DNA of 64,000 nt from Gammaproteobacteria bacterium (GTDB lineage: Bacteria; Pseudomonadota; Gammaproteobacteria; HTCC5015): the NCBI GenBank assembly GCA_028284675.1, contig JANQRI010000030.1, positions 48,460 to 112,459 on the forward strand, given 5' to 3'. Shown one piece after another: positions 35,192-44,034 of this stretch. Within the stretch, counting starts at the first letter, position 1; every line of letters starts with the position of its first letter. The notes beneath the pieces are model-generated. The model made no database searches, was not told the DNA's origin, and was given only the letters and a program-made list of their open reading frames with translations. Both the position numbers and the translations under genes were made by a program.

Positions 35192-36535
35192 ATGTCGTCT
35201 TTGATTAAAATTTTAAAAGCAGGTGCGGTCAGCCTGATTATTACTCTGTTAGTGCCGGTTGTTGTCACTATGTTTCAGTATGATGATGCATTATTTATGA
35301 ACATTGCACATGCACAGGAAGACAGTTCTGCAGAGAAGGCTTCTAAACGCAAGACTCGTCGAACGCCCGCGTTAAGAGAAAAAACATATAAAAAACTCAG
35401 TAATGCTCAGGAACTTATCGAGAAAGAGGAGTTTGCGGCAGCGTTAAAAATGCTGAATACGGTAAAAAGCGATTCTTCGTTAAATAGTTATGAGCGGGCA
35501 ATGGCCTGGAATTTTACCGCGTACGCATACTCCATTCAGGAAAAATACCCTCAAGCGTTGAATGCTTTCGAGAAAGTATTGGCTCAACCTGATTTGCCTG
35601 AAGCGCTTGAGATTAATACCCTTTATAGTATGGGGCAGCTTTATCTTGCGTCCGAGCAGTATACAAAATCAATTCAGACTTTTAAAAAATGGTTCAGATT
35701 AGCCAGAAATCCAGGAGCATCTGCATATGTATTTTTAGCTCAGGCATATTACCAGCTTGAGGATTTTAAATCGGTTGTCAGAGAAGTTGAGAAAGCCATG
35801 AAGGTCAACAAGGTGCAGGGAGGAGGGGCGCCTAACGAACAGTGGTTGCTACTGTTAAGAGCAGGTTACTTCGAACTTGGGAATACAAAGAAGGTTATTG
35901 AAACTCTTGAAATGTTGACAAACCTTTACCCCAAAGGTGAATACTTTGCCCAACTGTCCGGACAATATGGCGAAATCGGTGATGAGAAAAAGCAGCTACT
36001 GACTTTGGAATCAGCATATGACGGTAAATACTTTAGCAAGGAAAATGAATATTTATCGCTTGCGTCTTTATTGATTAATAACGATGTGCCTTACAAGGCT
36101 GCAAAAATATTGACTGAAGGTATGAATAAAGACATTGTTAAGGAAAATGTCAGTAATTTACGTATGTTGGCGCAAGCCTGGCATCTGGCCCAAGAGCCAC
36201 GTGAATCTATTCAGGTACTCCAAAAAGCCTCCAAGAAATCAGATGATGGTGAGTTATATGTCCGTTTAGGTCGGGCGTACGCTGATCTGGATGAGTGGGA
36301 TAACTGTTCCTCAGCAATACGTTCCGGCTTGAAAAAGGGTGGCATTAAACGGAGTGACTCAGCTAATGTGGTGCTGGGAGTTTGTTTATATAATAAGGAT
36401 AAGCTCGATAATGCAATAACCGCTTTTGAGCGTGCACGCAAGGACAAGCGCAGCGAAAAAGTCGCTATCCAGTGGCTGAATTTTCTTAGGACAGAGAAAG
36501 ATCGCCGCCAACGTTTGGCGAATTCTCTGCTCTAA
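35192..36535 (+). CDS. TPR-repeat protein of the TonB2-type operon
   Basis: A 447-residue protein with a hydrophobic N-terminal export signal (ending near NIAHA), a basic spacer, and TPR repeats through the rest (for example YERAMAWNFTAYAYSIQEKY, YSMGQLYLASEQYTKSIQTF, YVFLAQAYYQLEDFKSVV). In Vibrio TonB2 loci a periplasmic TPR gene follows tonB2 in the same way, so the role is probably in TonB2 assembly or function. Start ATG 35192 has GAGG (35181-35184) seven bases upstream and is preferred over TTG 35186. It is the last gene of the cluster. Confidence 0.88.
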   Translation: MSSLIKILKAGAVSLIITLLVPVVVTMFQYDDALFMNIAHAQEDSSAEKASKRKTRRTPALREKTYKKLSNAQELIEKEEFAAALKMLNTVKSDSSLNSYERAMAWNFTAYAYSIQEKYPQALNAFEKVLAQPDLPEALEINTLYSMGQLYLASEQYTKSIQTFKKWFRLARNPGASAYVFLAQAYYQLEDFKSVVREVEKAMKVNKVQGGGAPNEQWLLLLRAGYFELGNTKKVIETLEMLTNLYPKGEYFAQLSGQYGEIGDEKKQLLTLESAYDGKYFSKENEYLSLASLLINNDVPYKAAKILTEGMNKDIVKENVSNLRMLAQAWHLAQEPRESIQVLQKASKKSDDGELYVRLGRAYADLDEWDNCSSAIRSGLKKGGIKRSDSANVVLGVCLYNKDKLDNAITAFERARKDKRSEKVAIQWLNFLRTEKDRRQRLANSLL

Positions 36536-36589
36536 TTCGAATATCTGCTGATTTAAATTCGCACTGCGTTTCGCTATTAAACCGGCTCA

Positions 36590-36619
36590 CATCCGCTTCC
36601 AGCGGATGGCAGTCCATCC
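36590..36619 (+). repeat. Two overlapping hairpins after the TonB operon
   Basis: CATCCGCT (36590-36597) / AGCGGATG (36601-36608) can pair, as can GGATGG (36604-36609) / CCATCC (36614-36619). Both use the same central bases, so only one can form. No T run follows. It may be part of a weak or Rho-dependent terminator, or a simple palindrome. Confidence 0.3.
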
Positions 36620-36700
36620 TTGCACCGCCTATTAACCTGGCATATTTGATGCGGGTTTAATAATCTGCGTGCTGATCGGGATTTTGGTAAACTTTATTGC

Positions 36701-36709
36701 TGGTATACT
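36701..36709 (+). promoter_or_regulatory. Extended -10 promoter candidate
   Basis: TGGTATACT fits an extended -10 (TGN followed by TATACT). Predicted start near 36716, about 40 bases before the zinc-ribbon gene. A weak TTGGTA lies 14 bases upstream, too close for a standard -35. Confidence 0.4.
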
Positions 36710-36757
36710 GTCATAGCCACGGCAAGCCAGCCGCAAACAGATTGGAGCTTTTTATTT

Positions 36758-37150
36758 ATGCAATGCCCGAAGTGTGAATTTGAAATGGAGCCTGTCAGTT
36801 ATGGGCGGGAATATACTGTACACCGCTGTAATGACTGCAAGGGTTTATGGTTCCCGGAAAAATCCTATGCTCAGTTGAAACAAGAGTGGATGTCCCAGTT
36901 TCTGGATATAGGTGACCCGAAAGTCGGTAAGGAATATAACAAAAAAACCAATATTTTAAGCCCGGTGACGGGTAAAAAAATGAAAACAGTCGCTGATAAA
37001 AAGCAGCCGCATATCCAGTATGAAGTGGATGTGGATGGCCACGGTGCGTTTTTTGATGCAGGCGAGTTTACTGATTATGTAGAAGATACATTCTCAGATT
37101 TTTTCAAGAGCTTCTTTGCCAAAGCAAAGAAAATCAAGAAAAAGAAATAG
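36758..37150 (+). CDS. Zinc-ribbon (TFIIB-type) protein
   Basis: A 130-residue cytoplasmic protein. The N-terminal zinc ribbon has four cysteines in CPKCEFEMEPV and CNDCKGLWF, the zf-TFIIB family (PF13453), whose members are mostly uncharacterised. The C-terminus is Lys- and Phe-rich (FFKSFFAKAKKIKKKK), possibly for nucleic acid or membrane contact. GGAG stands ten bases before the ATG. It converges on tesA 48 bases away. Confidence 0.85.
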   Translation: MQCPKCEFEMEPVSYGREYTVHRCNDCKGLWFPEKSYAQLKQEWMSQFLDIGDPKVGKEYNKKTNILSPVTGKKMKTVADKKQPHIQYEVDVDGHGAFFDAGEFTDYVEDTFSDFFKSFFAKAKKIKKKK

Positions 37151-37198
37151 CTTCCGAAAGAACTGTTGTCTGTTATATTTACATTCCGGTAGTCAGCA

Positions 37199-37855
37199 CT
37201 ATTCATTCTTGAGTAGAGTTTCCAGTGTTGACCAGACATTGGACAGCATAACAGCCTGTGCCGCGGCATTAGGGTGGATTCCGTCTTGCTGCATTAATTC
37301 GGGTTTTTCCGCAACGCCTTTTAGAAAATAACGGACAAGTGGAATTTGCTGTGAATCTGCGACAGAGACAAATACCTGCTCAAATTTTTCGCTAAATGAA
37401 CGGCCATAATTGGGTGGCAGTCTTACCCCGAGCAGCAGCACTTTAGCGTTTTGCTCTTTTAGGAGAGCCACCGTTCGCGTGAGGTTGCTATGTGTAAGTG
37501 TGGGAGGATGTCCTCGTAGCCCGTCGTTGCCGCCTAACTCTATAATCACGATAGCAGGTTTTAGCGTGTGTAACAGTGGTTTAAGTCTGGCCAGCCCGTT
37601 ACTTGTGGTATCACCGCTGATGCTGGCGTTGTGTACTTTGTAATGGTAGCCCTGTTTTTTCAGCTGTCGACGCAGCAGGTTGACCCAACCATCTTTTTGA
37701 TCAATACCATAAGCGGCACTGAGGCTGTCGCCGAGCACAAGGATATATGGCGCGGCGCCATCGCTATCCTCTGCCAAGGCTGGATGTGTATAAGCTAAGG
37801 CACATGTAAGGATTAATGCGAATCTAAGAAAAAAATGGAATAGGGTCGTGGTCAT
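37199..37855 (-). CDS. tesA: Acyl-CoA thioesterase I / GDSL arylesterase
   Basis: A 218-residue periplasmic SGNH hydrolase (TesA/ApeA/PldC) that cleaves acyl-CoA, esters and lysophospholipids. It has a signal peptide ending at ALA. Block I is LVLGDSLSAAYGI with the nucleophile Ser, block III IIELGGNDGLRG with the oxyanion Gly-Asn, and block V DGIHPNA with Asp and His, so the site is complete. In many relatives it is beside ybbA/ybbP; here those lie at 23.6-26.9 kb. It is divergent from the DUF2970 gene. Confidence 0.96.
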   Translation of the reverse strand: MTTTLFHFFLRFALILTCALAYTHPALAEDSDGAAPYILVLGDSLSAAYGIDQKDGWVNLLRRQLKKQGYHYKVHNASISGDTTSNGLARLKPLLHTLKPAIVIIELGGNDGLRGHPPTLTHSNLTRTVALLKEQNAKVLLLGVRLPPNYGRSFSEKFEQVFVSVADSQQIPLVRYFLKGVAEKPELMQQDGIHPNAAAQAVMLSNVWSTLETLLKNE

Positions 37856-37956
37856 TGGTTACGGCATGACTGGCGAGTATGTTAATATATTTTAGTGTGA
37901 GCGTTGACGTGCAACACCTTTAATATACTTTATGGAGCATTTTAAATAAACTATTT

Positions 37957-38172
37957 ATGAAGCATATAACGCAAAACAAGCTCGGTTTAATAGATACTAT
38001 AAAAAGCACTTTAATGTCTTTTCTTGGGGTGCAAAAGGAGTCTGTGCGTGAGCGGGATTTTCAGCACGGCCGGCCGTTATATTTTATTCTGACGGGTATT
38101 GTATTAACAATACTTTTTGTTTTTTTATTAATCGGGGTTGTGAAACTGATTTTAAACAGTGCCGGTATTTGA
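37957..38172 (+). CDS. DUF2970 small membrane protein
   Basis: A 71-residue inner-membrane protein with one helix (YFILTGIVLTILFVFLLIGVVKLIL). The conserved block FLGVQKESVRERDFQHG places it in DUF2970, found in many beta- and gammaproteobacteria and without known function. The next gene starts three bases after its stop, so they are cotranscribed. Confidence 0.85.
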   Translation: MKHITQNKLGLIDTIKSTLMSFLGVQKESVRERDFQHGRPLYFILTGIVLTILFVFLLIGVVKLILNSAGI

Positions 38173-38175
38173 CTT

Positions 38176-38880
38176 ATGAGTGAAAGCAGTGAGCTGTTGG
38201 AGCAGCAGCTGGAAGTCTTTGAGCGTATTCACAAAGCACGTACTGACGCTGGCAATGATGCGTTGATCCACTTCATCCGTGAGTTTCGTGTGACGCGCAT
38301 GCAACAGACCTATGCTGATCTGCATGATAATCACCGTTATCGTCAGGCAGTTGATTTTTTATTGCAAGATCTTCTGGGCGCAAAAGACTTGAGCCGTCAG
38401 GGTTTGGCGTTGAGACGTGCTAAATCGACCATGGTGAGAGTGCTCCCTGATGCGCTATTGGCCACAGTCGCAAAAGCTGTTCAGCTGGCTGCATTAACTT
38501 TGGAGTTGGATATGCGATTGGCTGCTGATCTAAAATCTGCGGGGGCGGAACAGGCGACTATTACCCGACAATTGGTTGAGGCAGAAATGGGAGTGTCCGA
38601 GTTGCAGGCACAGTATTTACAGCAGACAGAGCTGGTCTGTATAGTAGGCGTTGAAATTGAATCTGTCGTACATAAGCCGTTTGTGGCGACTGCATTGAAA
38701 ATGTGCCGTAAACCTGCAAAATTAATGGGCTTGGCGGAGTTGCAGGATTACCTGGAACGCGGCTTTCACGCTTTTCGGTCTATGGGCGGTGCCCGGGAGT
38801 TTTTGGACTGTTTTCGGCAACGCGAGCATGAGTTTCTCCAAAGGATATTTAAACAAAGTAATGCGAAGGTTCTGAAATGA
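38176..38880 (+). CDS. FFLEELY-motif-like cytoplasmic protein
   Basis: A 234-residue, mostly helical protein. The block YRQAVDFLLQDLLGAKDLSR matches the position of the FFLEELY motif in a proteobacterial family of unknown function, but the motif itself reads FLLQDLL. No signal peptide or membrane segment. It follows the DUF2970 gene by three bases and precedes the DUF4870 gene, so the three form a small conserved cluster. Function unknown. Confidence 0.6.
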   Translation: MSESSELLEQQLEVFERIHKARTDAGNDALIHFIREFRVTRMQQTYADLHDNHRYRQAVDFLLQDLLGAKDLSRQGLALRRAKSTMVRVLPDALLATVAKAVQLAALTLELDMRLAADLKSAGAEQATITRQLVEAEMGVSELQAQYLQQTELVCIVGVEIESVVHKPFVATALKMCRKPAKLMGLAELQDYLERGFHAFRSMGGAREFLDCFRQREHEFLQRIFKQSNAKVLK

Positions 38881-38919
38881 AAATTGAACATTTATTTTTT
38901 GCAAATTATAGGGTTTGTG

Positions 38920-39330
38920 ATGGGGGATAAAGCAGTAGAAGGTGAGTATATCAAGGCGGATGGGCAGTCTGGCGGTCCTCAGGAACCGAATAATGACCTG
39001 AATCTTAGTATTACGCTGGCGACTGTTGTCTATGCGTTGCTTGCGGCTGGTTTTTTTACCGGCATCACATGGCTGATTGCAATTGTTATTGTTTATGTGA
39101 AAATTGACAGTGTGCGGGGAACCTGGCTGGAAACACATTTCCGTTGGCAGATGCGTACATTTTGGTTTGGAATACTGTGGTGTCTGGTCGGTATTGTGCT
39201 GTTGTTTATTTTAATTGGGCATGCGGTTTTGCTTGCGGTCTCTGTCTGGGTTATCTATAGAATAGTGAAAGGCTGGTTGAATCTTTATGAGCGAAAACCG
39301 GTTTATCCGTATGGTGCTGAAACTGCTTAA
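38920..39330 (+). CDS. DUF4870-like membrane protein
   Basis: A 136-residue protein with three hydrophobic helices (LATVVYALLAAGFFTGITWL, TFWFGILWCLVGIVLLFILI, LAVSVWVIYRIVKGW). The block GTWLETHFRWQMRTFWFG is typical of the DUF4870-like family. ATG 38920 is preferred; it has AGGG six bases upstream, while the TTG at 38884 adds only an unrelated hydrophobic tail. Function unknown. It converges on the TSUP permease gene. Confidence 0.75.
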   Translation: MGDKAVEGEYIKADGQSGGPQEPNNDLNLSITLATVVYALLAAGFFTGITWLIAIVIVYVKIDSVRGTWLETHFRWQMRTFWFGILWCLVGIVLLFILIGHAVLLAVSVWVIYRIVKGWLNLYERKPVYPYGAETA

Positions 39331-39362
39331 TAAGAATTTAGGGGGTGCACGAGGATTGGTGT

Positions 39363-40160
39363 TCAATAAATTAGCGCATAGTTGAAGCCTAATATCATAA
39401 GAATTATGGCCATAGTCCGCTGCATGGCTCTTTCAGGAATGCGATTTGCAACTTGGGTGCCGAGCCAAATGCACGGTAAAGACCCCAGTATCAGCCCAAA
39501 CAATAGCAAGAAGTTAACATTGCCCAGATATAAATGGCCAAGTCCGGCAACTGCGGTTAATGGCACTGCATGAGCCAGATCAGTACCTATGATTCGAATC
39601 ATCGCCATACGCGGGTATAGAATCATCAATATGGCGGCACCGAAAGCGCCGGCACCCACCGAAGATAAAGTCACTAAAACACCCAGTGCAAATCCCATCA
39701 CGACGGTAAGTTCGCGTGAATACTTGCGCTCGAATTCACCAATGCTTGACTCCGTGCCGGCAAGCTGATGCCGCTCGCGCAGCAAAAAAGTCCGGAAGAA
39801 TAGCACTGCAGAGGTAAGTATCAACATGACGCCTAATGCTGAAGTCATTAATTGTTCGTAATTGAATCCAACTGCCTTGAGGTATTTTAATAAAGCCATG
39901 GTGCATAAGCATGCCGGCATGCTGCCGATCGTCAGGTATTTGAAAACTTTCCAGTTGATCGTGGATTGCCGTGTGTGAGTGACAACGCCGCCTGCTTTAG
40001 TGATAGCAGCGTATAACAGATCAGTACCGATTGCGACGGAAGGTGTGAAGCCAAAGGCGAGTAATATAGGGGTCATCAGTGAGCCGCCGCCGACTCCGGT
40101 CATCCCAACAACGAAGCCCACACTGCCACCGGCAAGGGCATAAAGCAGAATATCATGCAA
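39363..40160 (-). CDS. TSUP (TauE/SafE) family permease
   Basis: A 265-residue inner-membrane protein with about eight helices, of the sulfite exporter TauE/SafE family. The start AGGSVGFVVGMTGVGGGSLMTPIL and the repeat VGAGAFGAAILMILYP are the two family halves. Members export sulfite, sulfoacetate or related anions. No sulfur metabolism gene lies beside it, so the substrate is open. It is separated from valS by 187 bases with no recognised element. Confidence 0.88.
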   Translation of the reverse strand: MHDILLYALAGGSVGFVVGMTGVGGGSLMTPILLAFGFTPSVAIGTDLLYAAITKAGGVVTHTRQSTINWKVFKYLTIGSMPACLCTMALLKYLKAVGFNYEQLMTSALGVMLILTSAVLFFRTFLLRERHQLAGTESSIGEFERKYSRELTVVMGFALGVLVTLSSVGAGAFGAAILMILYPRMAMIRIIGTDLAHAVPLTAVAGLGHLYLGNVNFLLLFGLILGSLPCIWLGTQVANRIPERAMQRTMAIILMILGFNYALIY

Positions 40161-40347
40161 GAAAGTCAGCCCTTTTTTTGATTTTTTGCAAATGTCTTAT
40201 CTGGTAACAAAATTGCCAGACAATTCCGGCCGAACCGCTACTATACGGGCCCTTTAATATAGCTTAAAGAATATTTAATTATATCGTTATATGACTTTGT
40301 TTTAGCCGGGCCAATAAGGCCAGTAGCCTGTATCAACGTATCCGGAA

Positions 40348-43107
40348 TCAAAGTGCTTCGATTTTTTCAAGCTGACTGCTAAGCTCTTTGAGTGATCGCT
40401 CGATTTCATTAAGACGCGTTCGCTCTTTGTCGACGACTTGTGCCGGCGCTTTATTGATAAAGTTCTCGTTATTCAGTTTTTGTACGAGTTGCGATTGTGT
40501 TTTGGTCAGCTGGTCAACTTCTTTGCGCAGGCGTTTAAGTTCCGCAGATTTATCAATCAAACCCGCCAGCGGAATCAGTATTTTAAGCTCTCCGGCCAGT
40601 GCGATTGCTGCTTCGGGTACGGTGTCAGTATCTACGCGCTCGATTGATGCCAGCTTGGCCAGTTTAATTAAATATTCCTGATTCTGTGAAGCCAGTTTTT
40701 TATCTGTCTCATTACCGCCTTGCAGCAAGACGGGGAGCGGTTTGCCGGGTGGGATATTCATTTCAGAACGAATACGGCGAACACCGATGATGAACTGTTT
40801 AATCCAGTTAATTTCAGCAACTGCTGTATCGTCAATTTTACCGGGCTCGGCTACCGGGAATGGTTGAGTCATAATGCTGGCGCCTGACTTCCCGGCCAAT
40901 GGTGCAACCTGTTGCCATAGCTCTTCGGTGATATATGGGATAATCGGGTGCGCAATGCGCAGCAATGCTTCCAACACTTTTACCAGTGTTAAACGGGTAC
41001 CTCGTTTGGCTGCTGCTGTCGCTGAGTCGGATTGTAAAACCGGTTTTGACAATTCCAAATACCAGTCACAATATTCATTCCAGGTAAAATCATACACGTC
41101 CGTTGCGGCCAAATCGAAACGATATTCTTCGAGATGTTTCGCAACGTTTTGTTCCAGGGTTTGCAGCTCAGAGATAATCCAGCGGTCTGCAACTGAAAGT
41201 GTATCATCTGCAGTAGCCTGCAAGTCGGTATCCTGGGTGTTCATTAGCACATAACGACAGGCATTCCAGAGCTTGTTGCAAAAATTGCGATAGCCTTCCA
41301 TTCTTTGCATATCGAAACGGATGTCCCGGCCGGTTGATGCCAGTGAAGCCAGTGTGAACCTCAATGCATCCGCACCGTATCCCGGCATGCCCTCAGGGAA
41401 GGCCTTGCGGGTATTTTGTTCGATTTTCGCGGCCATATCCGGCTGCATAAGCCCGGTTGCCCGTTTTTTGACAAGTGCTTCCAGGTCAATGCCCTGCATC
41501 AGATCCAGAGGGTCAAGAATATTACCTTTGGATTTGGACATTTTTTGCCCGTGCTCATCGCGGATAAGCCCGGTAATATAAATTTCTTTAAAAGGCACAT
41601 CATCCATAAATTTCAGCCCCATCATAATCATGCGTGCGACCCAAAAGAATATGATGTCAAATCCGGTGACAAGTACTGAAGTTGGATAGAAGGTACTTAA
41701 CTCAGTGGTTTTTTGCGGCCACCCAAGTGTTGAAAAAGGCCATAAAGCAGAAGAGAACCAGGTATCCAGGACATCGTTGTCCTGTGAAAGCTCGACATCC
41801 GGCCCAAGACCGAATTTTTTACGTACTTCGGACTCGCTGCTTGCCACATATACCTGTCCGTTTTTATCATACCAGGCGGGTATCCGGTGTCCCCACCAAA
41901 GCTGACGGCTGATACACCAGTCCTCAATATTATGCATCCAGTTAAAATACGTTTTACTCCAGTTTTCGGGAATAAAGCGTATCCTGCCGGTTTTCACAGC
42001 AGCAATAGCCGGTTCGGCCAGCGGTTTTATTTTGACGAACCACTGGTCGGTGAGATACGGTTCAATGACGCTTTGAGTGCGATCCCCGCGCGGCACCATC
42101 AGTTTGTGTGGTTCGATTTTTTCGAGCAGGCCACCGGACTCCAGGTCTTTAACAATTTGTTTACGGGCCTCATAGCGGTCCAGACCACGGTATTGAGCCG
42201 GGGCGTTATCATTCAGCTTGGCATCTTTGGTGAAAATATTAATCATGTCCAGCTGGTGTCGCTGGCCGATTGCATAGTCATTAAAATCGTGAGCAGGTGT
42301 GATTTTGACACAGCCGGAGCCAAAAGAAGGGTCGACATAATCGTCGGCGATGACCGGAATTTCGCGCTCGGATAACGGTAACCGGACGGTTTTTCCGATC
42401 AGTTGCGCATAACGCGAATCTTCAGGGTGCACTGCCACTGCAGTGTCGCCCAATAACGTTTCGGGGCGGGTGGTGGCAACAATAAGATGGCCGCTGCCAT
42501 CAGATATCGGGTAGCGCATATGCCATAGATGGCCGTTTTCCTCGGCGGATACAACTTCCAGGTCGGAGATTGCGGTATGCAGCACCGGGTCCCAGTTCAC
42601 AAGGCGCTTGCCGCGATAGATTAACCCTTCCTCATACAGGCGAACAAAAACCTCCAGTACTGCGTTTGACAGGCCCTCGTCCATCGTGAAGCGTTCACGT
42701 GCCCAATCCGGTGATTCTCCGAGCCGGCGCATTTGTCGTGTAATGGTATCGCCGGACTGTTGCTTCCATTGCCAGACACGCTCAATAAATGCGTCTCTGC
42801 CCAGTGTTTCCCGGCTTTTTCCCTCATGGCTTAATTGTCGCTCTACGACCATCTGGGTTGCGATTCCCGCATGATCTGTTCCGGGTTGCCATAAGGTATT
42901 AAAGCCCTGCATACGGCGGGTGCGGATTAGAATATCCATCAGTGTATGCTGGAATGCATGCCCCATATGCAAGGTCCCGGTAACATTCGGAGGCGGGATC
43001 ATGATGCAGTAAGGCTGTCCCTGACCACTGGGTTGAAAGTAGTTATTTTTTTCCCAACACTGATACCAGTGATTCTCTATTGCTTCCGGGTCGTAGGTTT
43101 TTTGCAT
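40348..43107 (-). CDS. valS: Valyl-tRNA synthetase
   Basis: A 919-residue class I synthetase. The HIGH motif is HMGH in NVTGTLHMGHAFQHTLMD, and KMSKS is present in GQKMSKSKGN. The editing domain (CP1) lies between, and the C-terminal coiled-coil domain (AELKRLRKEVDQLTKTQSQL, the tRNA-binding arm) closes the protein. The neighbours holC and pepA upstream on the same strand are the conserved gammaproteobacterial order. Confidence 0.98.
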   Translation of the reverse strand: MQKTYDPEAIENHWYQCWEKNNYFQPSGQGQPYCIMIPPPNVTGTLHMGHAFQHTLMDILIRTRRMQGFNTLWQPGTDHAGIATQMVVERQLSHEGKSRETLGRDAFIERVWQWKQQSGDTITRQMRRLGESPDWARERFTMDEGLSNAVLEVFVRLYEEGLIYRGKRLVNWDPVLHTAISDLEVVSAEENGHLWHMRYPISDGSGHLIVATTRPETLLGDTAVAVHPEDSRYAQLIGKTVRLPLSEREIPVIADDYVDPSFGSGCVKITPAHDFNDYAIGQRHQLDMINIFTKDAKLNDNAPAQYRGLDRYEARKQIVKDLESGGLLEKIEPHKLMVPRGDRTQSVIEPYLTDQWFVKIKPLAEPAIAAVKTGRIRFIPENWSKTYFNWMHNIEDWCISRQLWWGHRIPAWYDKNGQVYVASSESEVRKKFGLGPDVELSQDNDVLDTWFSSALWPFSTLGWPQKTTELSTFYPTSVLVTGFDIIFFWVARMIMMGLKFMDDVPFKEIYITGLIRDEHGQKMSKSKGNILDPLDLMQGIDLEALVKKRATGLMQPDMAAKIEQNTRKAFPEGMPGYGADALRFTLASLASTGRDIRFDMQRMEGYRNFCNKLWNACRYVLMNTQDTDLQATADDTLSVADRWIISELQTLEQNVAKHLEEYRFDLAATDVYDFTWNEYCDWYLELSKPVLQSDSATAAAKRGTRLTLVKVLEALLRIAHPIIPYITEELWQQVAPLAGKSGASIMTQPFPVAEPGKIDDTAVAEINWIKQFIIGVRRIRSEMNIPPGKPLPVLLQGGNETDKKLASQNQEYLIKLAKLASIERVDTDTVPEAAIALAGELKILIPLAGLIDKSAELKRLRKEVDQLTKTQSQLVQKLNNENFINKAPAQVVDKERTRLNEIERSLKELSSQLEKIEAL

Positions 43108-43252
43108 GGCCGCGAAATTCTGTTGTTGCTTTTAGACTCTTAAATACCGCTTCTGTACGGCGGCGTCAGTATACCCGAATCAGGGCATGATATCCGTAGA
43201 ATGGGCTTTAGTCGTGGCTGTGAGTGGGAGGAGCTTATTGGGTAAAGCTTAA

Positions 43253-43549
43253 TTACAGCTTCTTCGGGTTGGACAGTTCTTTTTGCAGTTCTCTCATGAT
43301 TTCCATTGCCAGCCGGTCGCTGTTTTCAGCCAGTTGCTGATGCAGCTTTTTGTATATAAGCCGGGTCAGAGTGCGTTTGAAGTCTGCGGGCAGGCCTTTT
43401 ATCTTGATCTCTGCGATTTCGTCGGCCGCTTCCGGTCCAAGATACTCCTGGATATCATCGTCGGTCACGGTATCTTCCGATTCGGGATCTATAATTTCAG
43501 CCAGGGTGGGGATATTGGTTTTGCCGTTGTCAGACTGCTGTTTACGCAT
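43253..43549 (-). CDS. Small acidic protein between holC and valS
   Basis: A 98-residue soluble protein: an acidic N-terminal half (IPTLAEIIDPESEDTVTDDD) and a helical C-terminal half (FKRTLTRLIYKKLHQQLAEN). A hypothetical gene in this position is conserved in Pseudomonas and relatives, with the IPTLxEII start. ATG 43549 is preferred over the open TTG at 43609, which overlaps the holC stop. No function is assigned; the context only suggests a link to DNA polymerase III or translation. Confidence 0.65.
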   Translation of the reverse strand: MRKQQSDNGKTNIPTLAEIIDPESEDTVTDDDIQEYLGPEAADEIAEIKIKGLPADFKRTLTRLIYKKLHQQLAENSDRLAMEIMRELQKELSNPKKL

Positions 43550-43605
43550 ATTTATTGCCAGATTTAAGGGGTTGGAGGTATTAAATTTCCGGGGTTCACA
43601 ATAAC

Positions 43606-44034
43606 TCAAATGGTATGGTGATGTAAATCACAACCCTGATCCCGGTAGGCGGCAAAGCGTTTACGCCCGGCAGTTTTTATCGACTCTTCCTGGTTTACAA
43701 TATCAGCAATACGCTCAAACCGGTGATAAAAGGCCGGTATTTCAGAAGCCAGATTCAGCAGCATGCTATAGCCTTGTGCCGGCTCAGTGTCACAGCCGAT
43801 CAGAATCGGTACTGGATTGTCAGATTCAGGTGCCCCAGAGAGAATTTCATGAGGGACAAAGCTGCCGTCCCGAAAGGTCCACAGCAGCTCATCCAGCCGC
43901 CGTACATGCTGCTGGGAATCCGCGTGGATGTATATTTTATAACCCTGCTTGTAGGCTTTTTCAGACAAGCGGCATGCGGTTATCTCTCTGTTTCCATTCC
44001 CTTCCAGGATATAAAAATCAACCCGCGTCGACAT
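43606..44034 (-). CDS. holC: DNA polymerase III chi subunit
   Basis: A 142-residue chi subunit of the clamp loader complex, linking it to SSB. The start VDFYILEGNGNREITACRLSE, the helix YKIYIHADSQQHVRRLDELLW and the segment GSFVPHEI are the family core. It begins inside the end of pepA (17-base overlap), so translation is coupled. The order pepA-holC-hypothetical-valS is conserved across gammaproteobacteria. Confidence 0.95.
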   Translation of the reverse strand: MSTRVDFYILEGNGNREITACRLSEKAYKQGYKIYIHADSQQHVRRLDELLWTFRDGSFVPHEILSGAPESDNPVPILIGCDTEPAQGYSMLLNLASEIPAFYHRFERIADIVNQEESIKTAGRKRFAAYRDQGCDLHHHTI

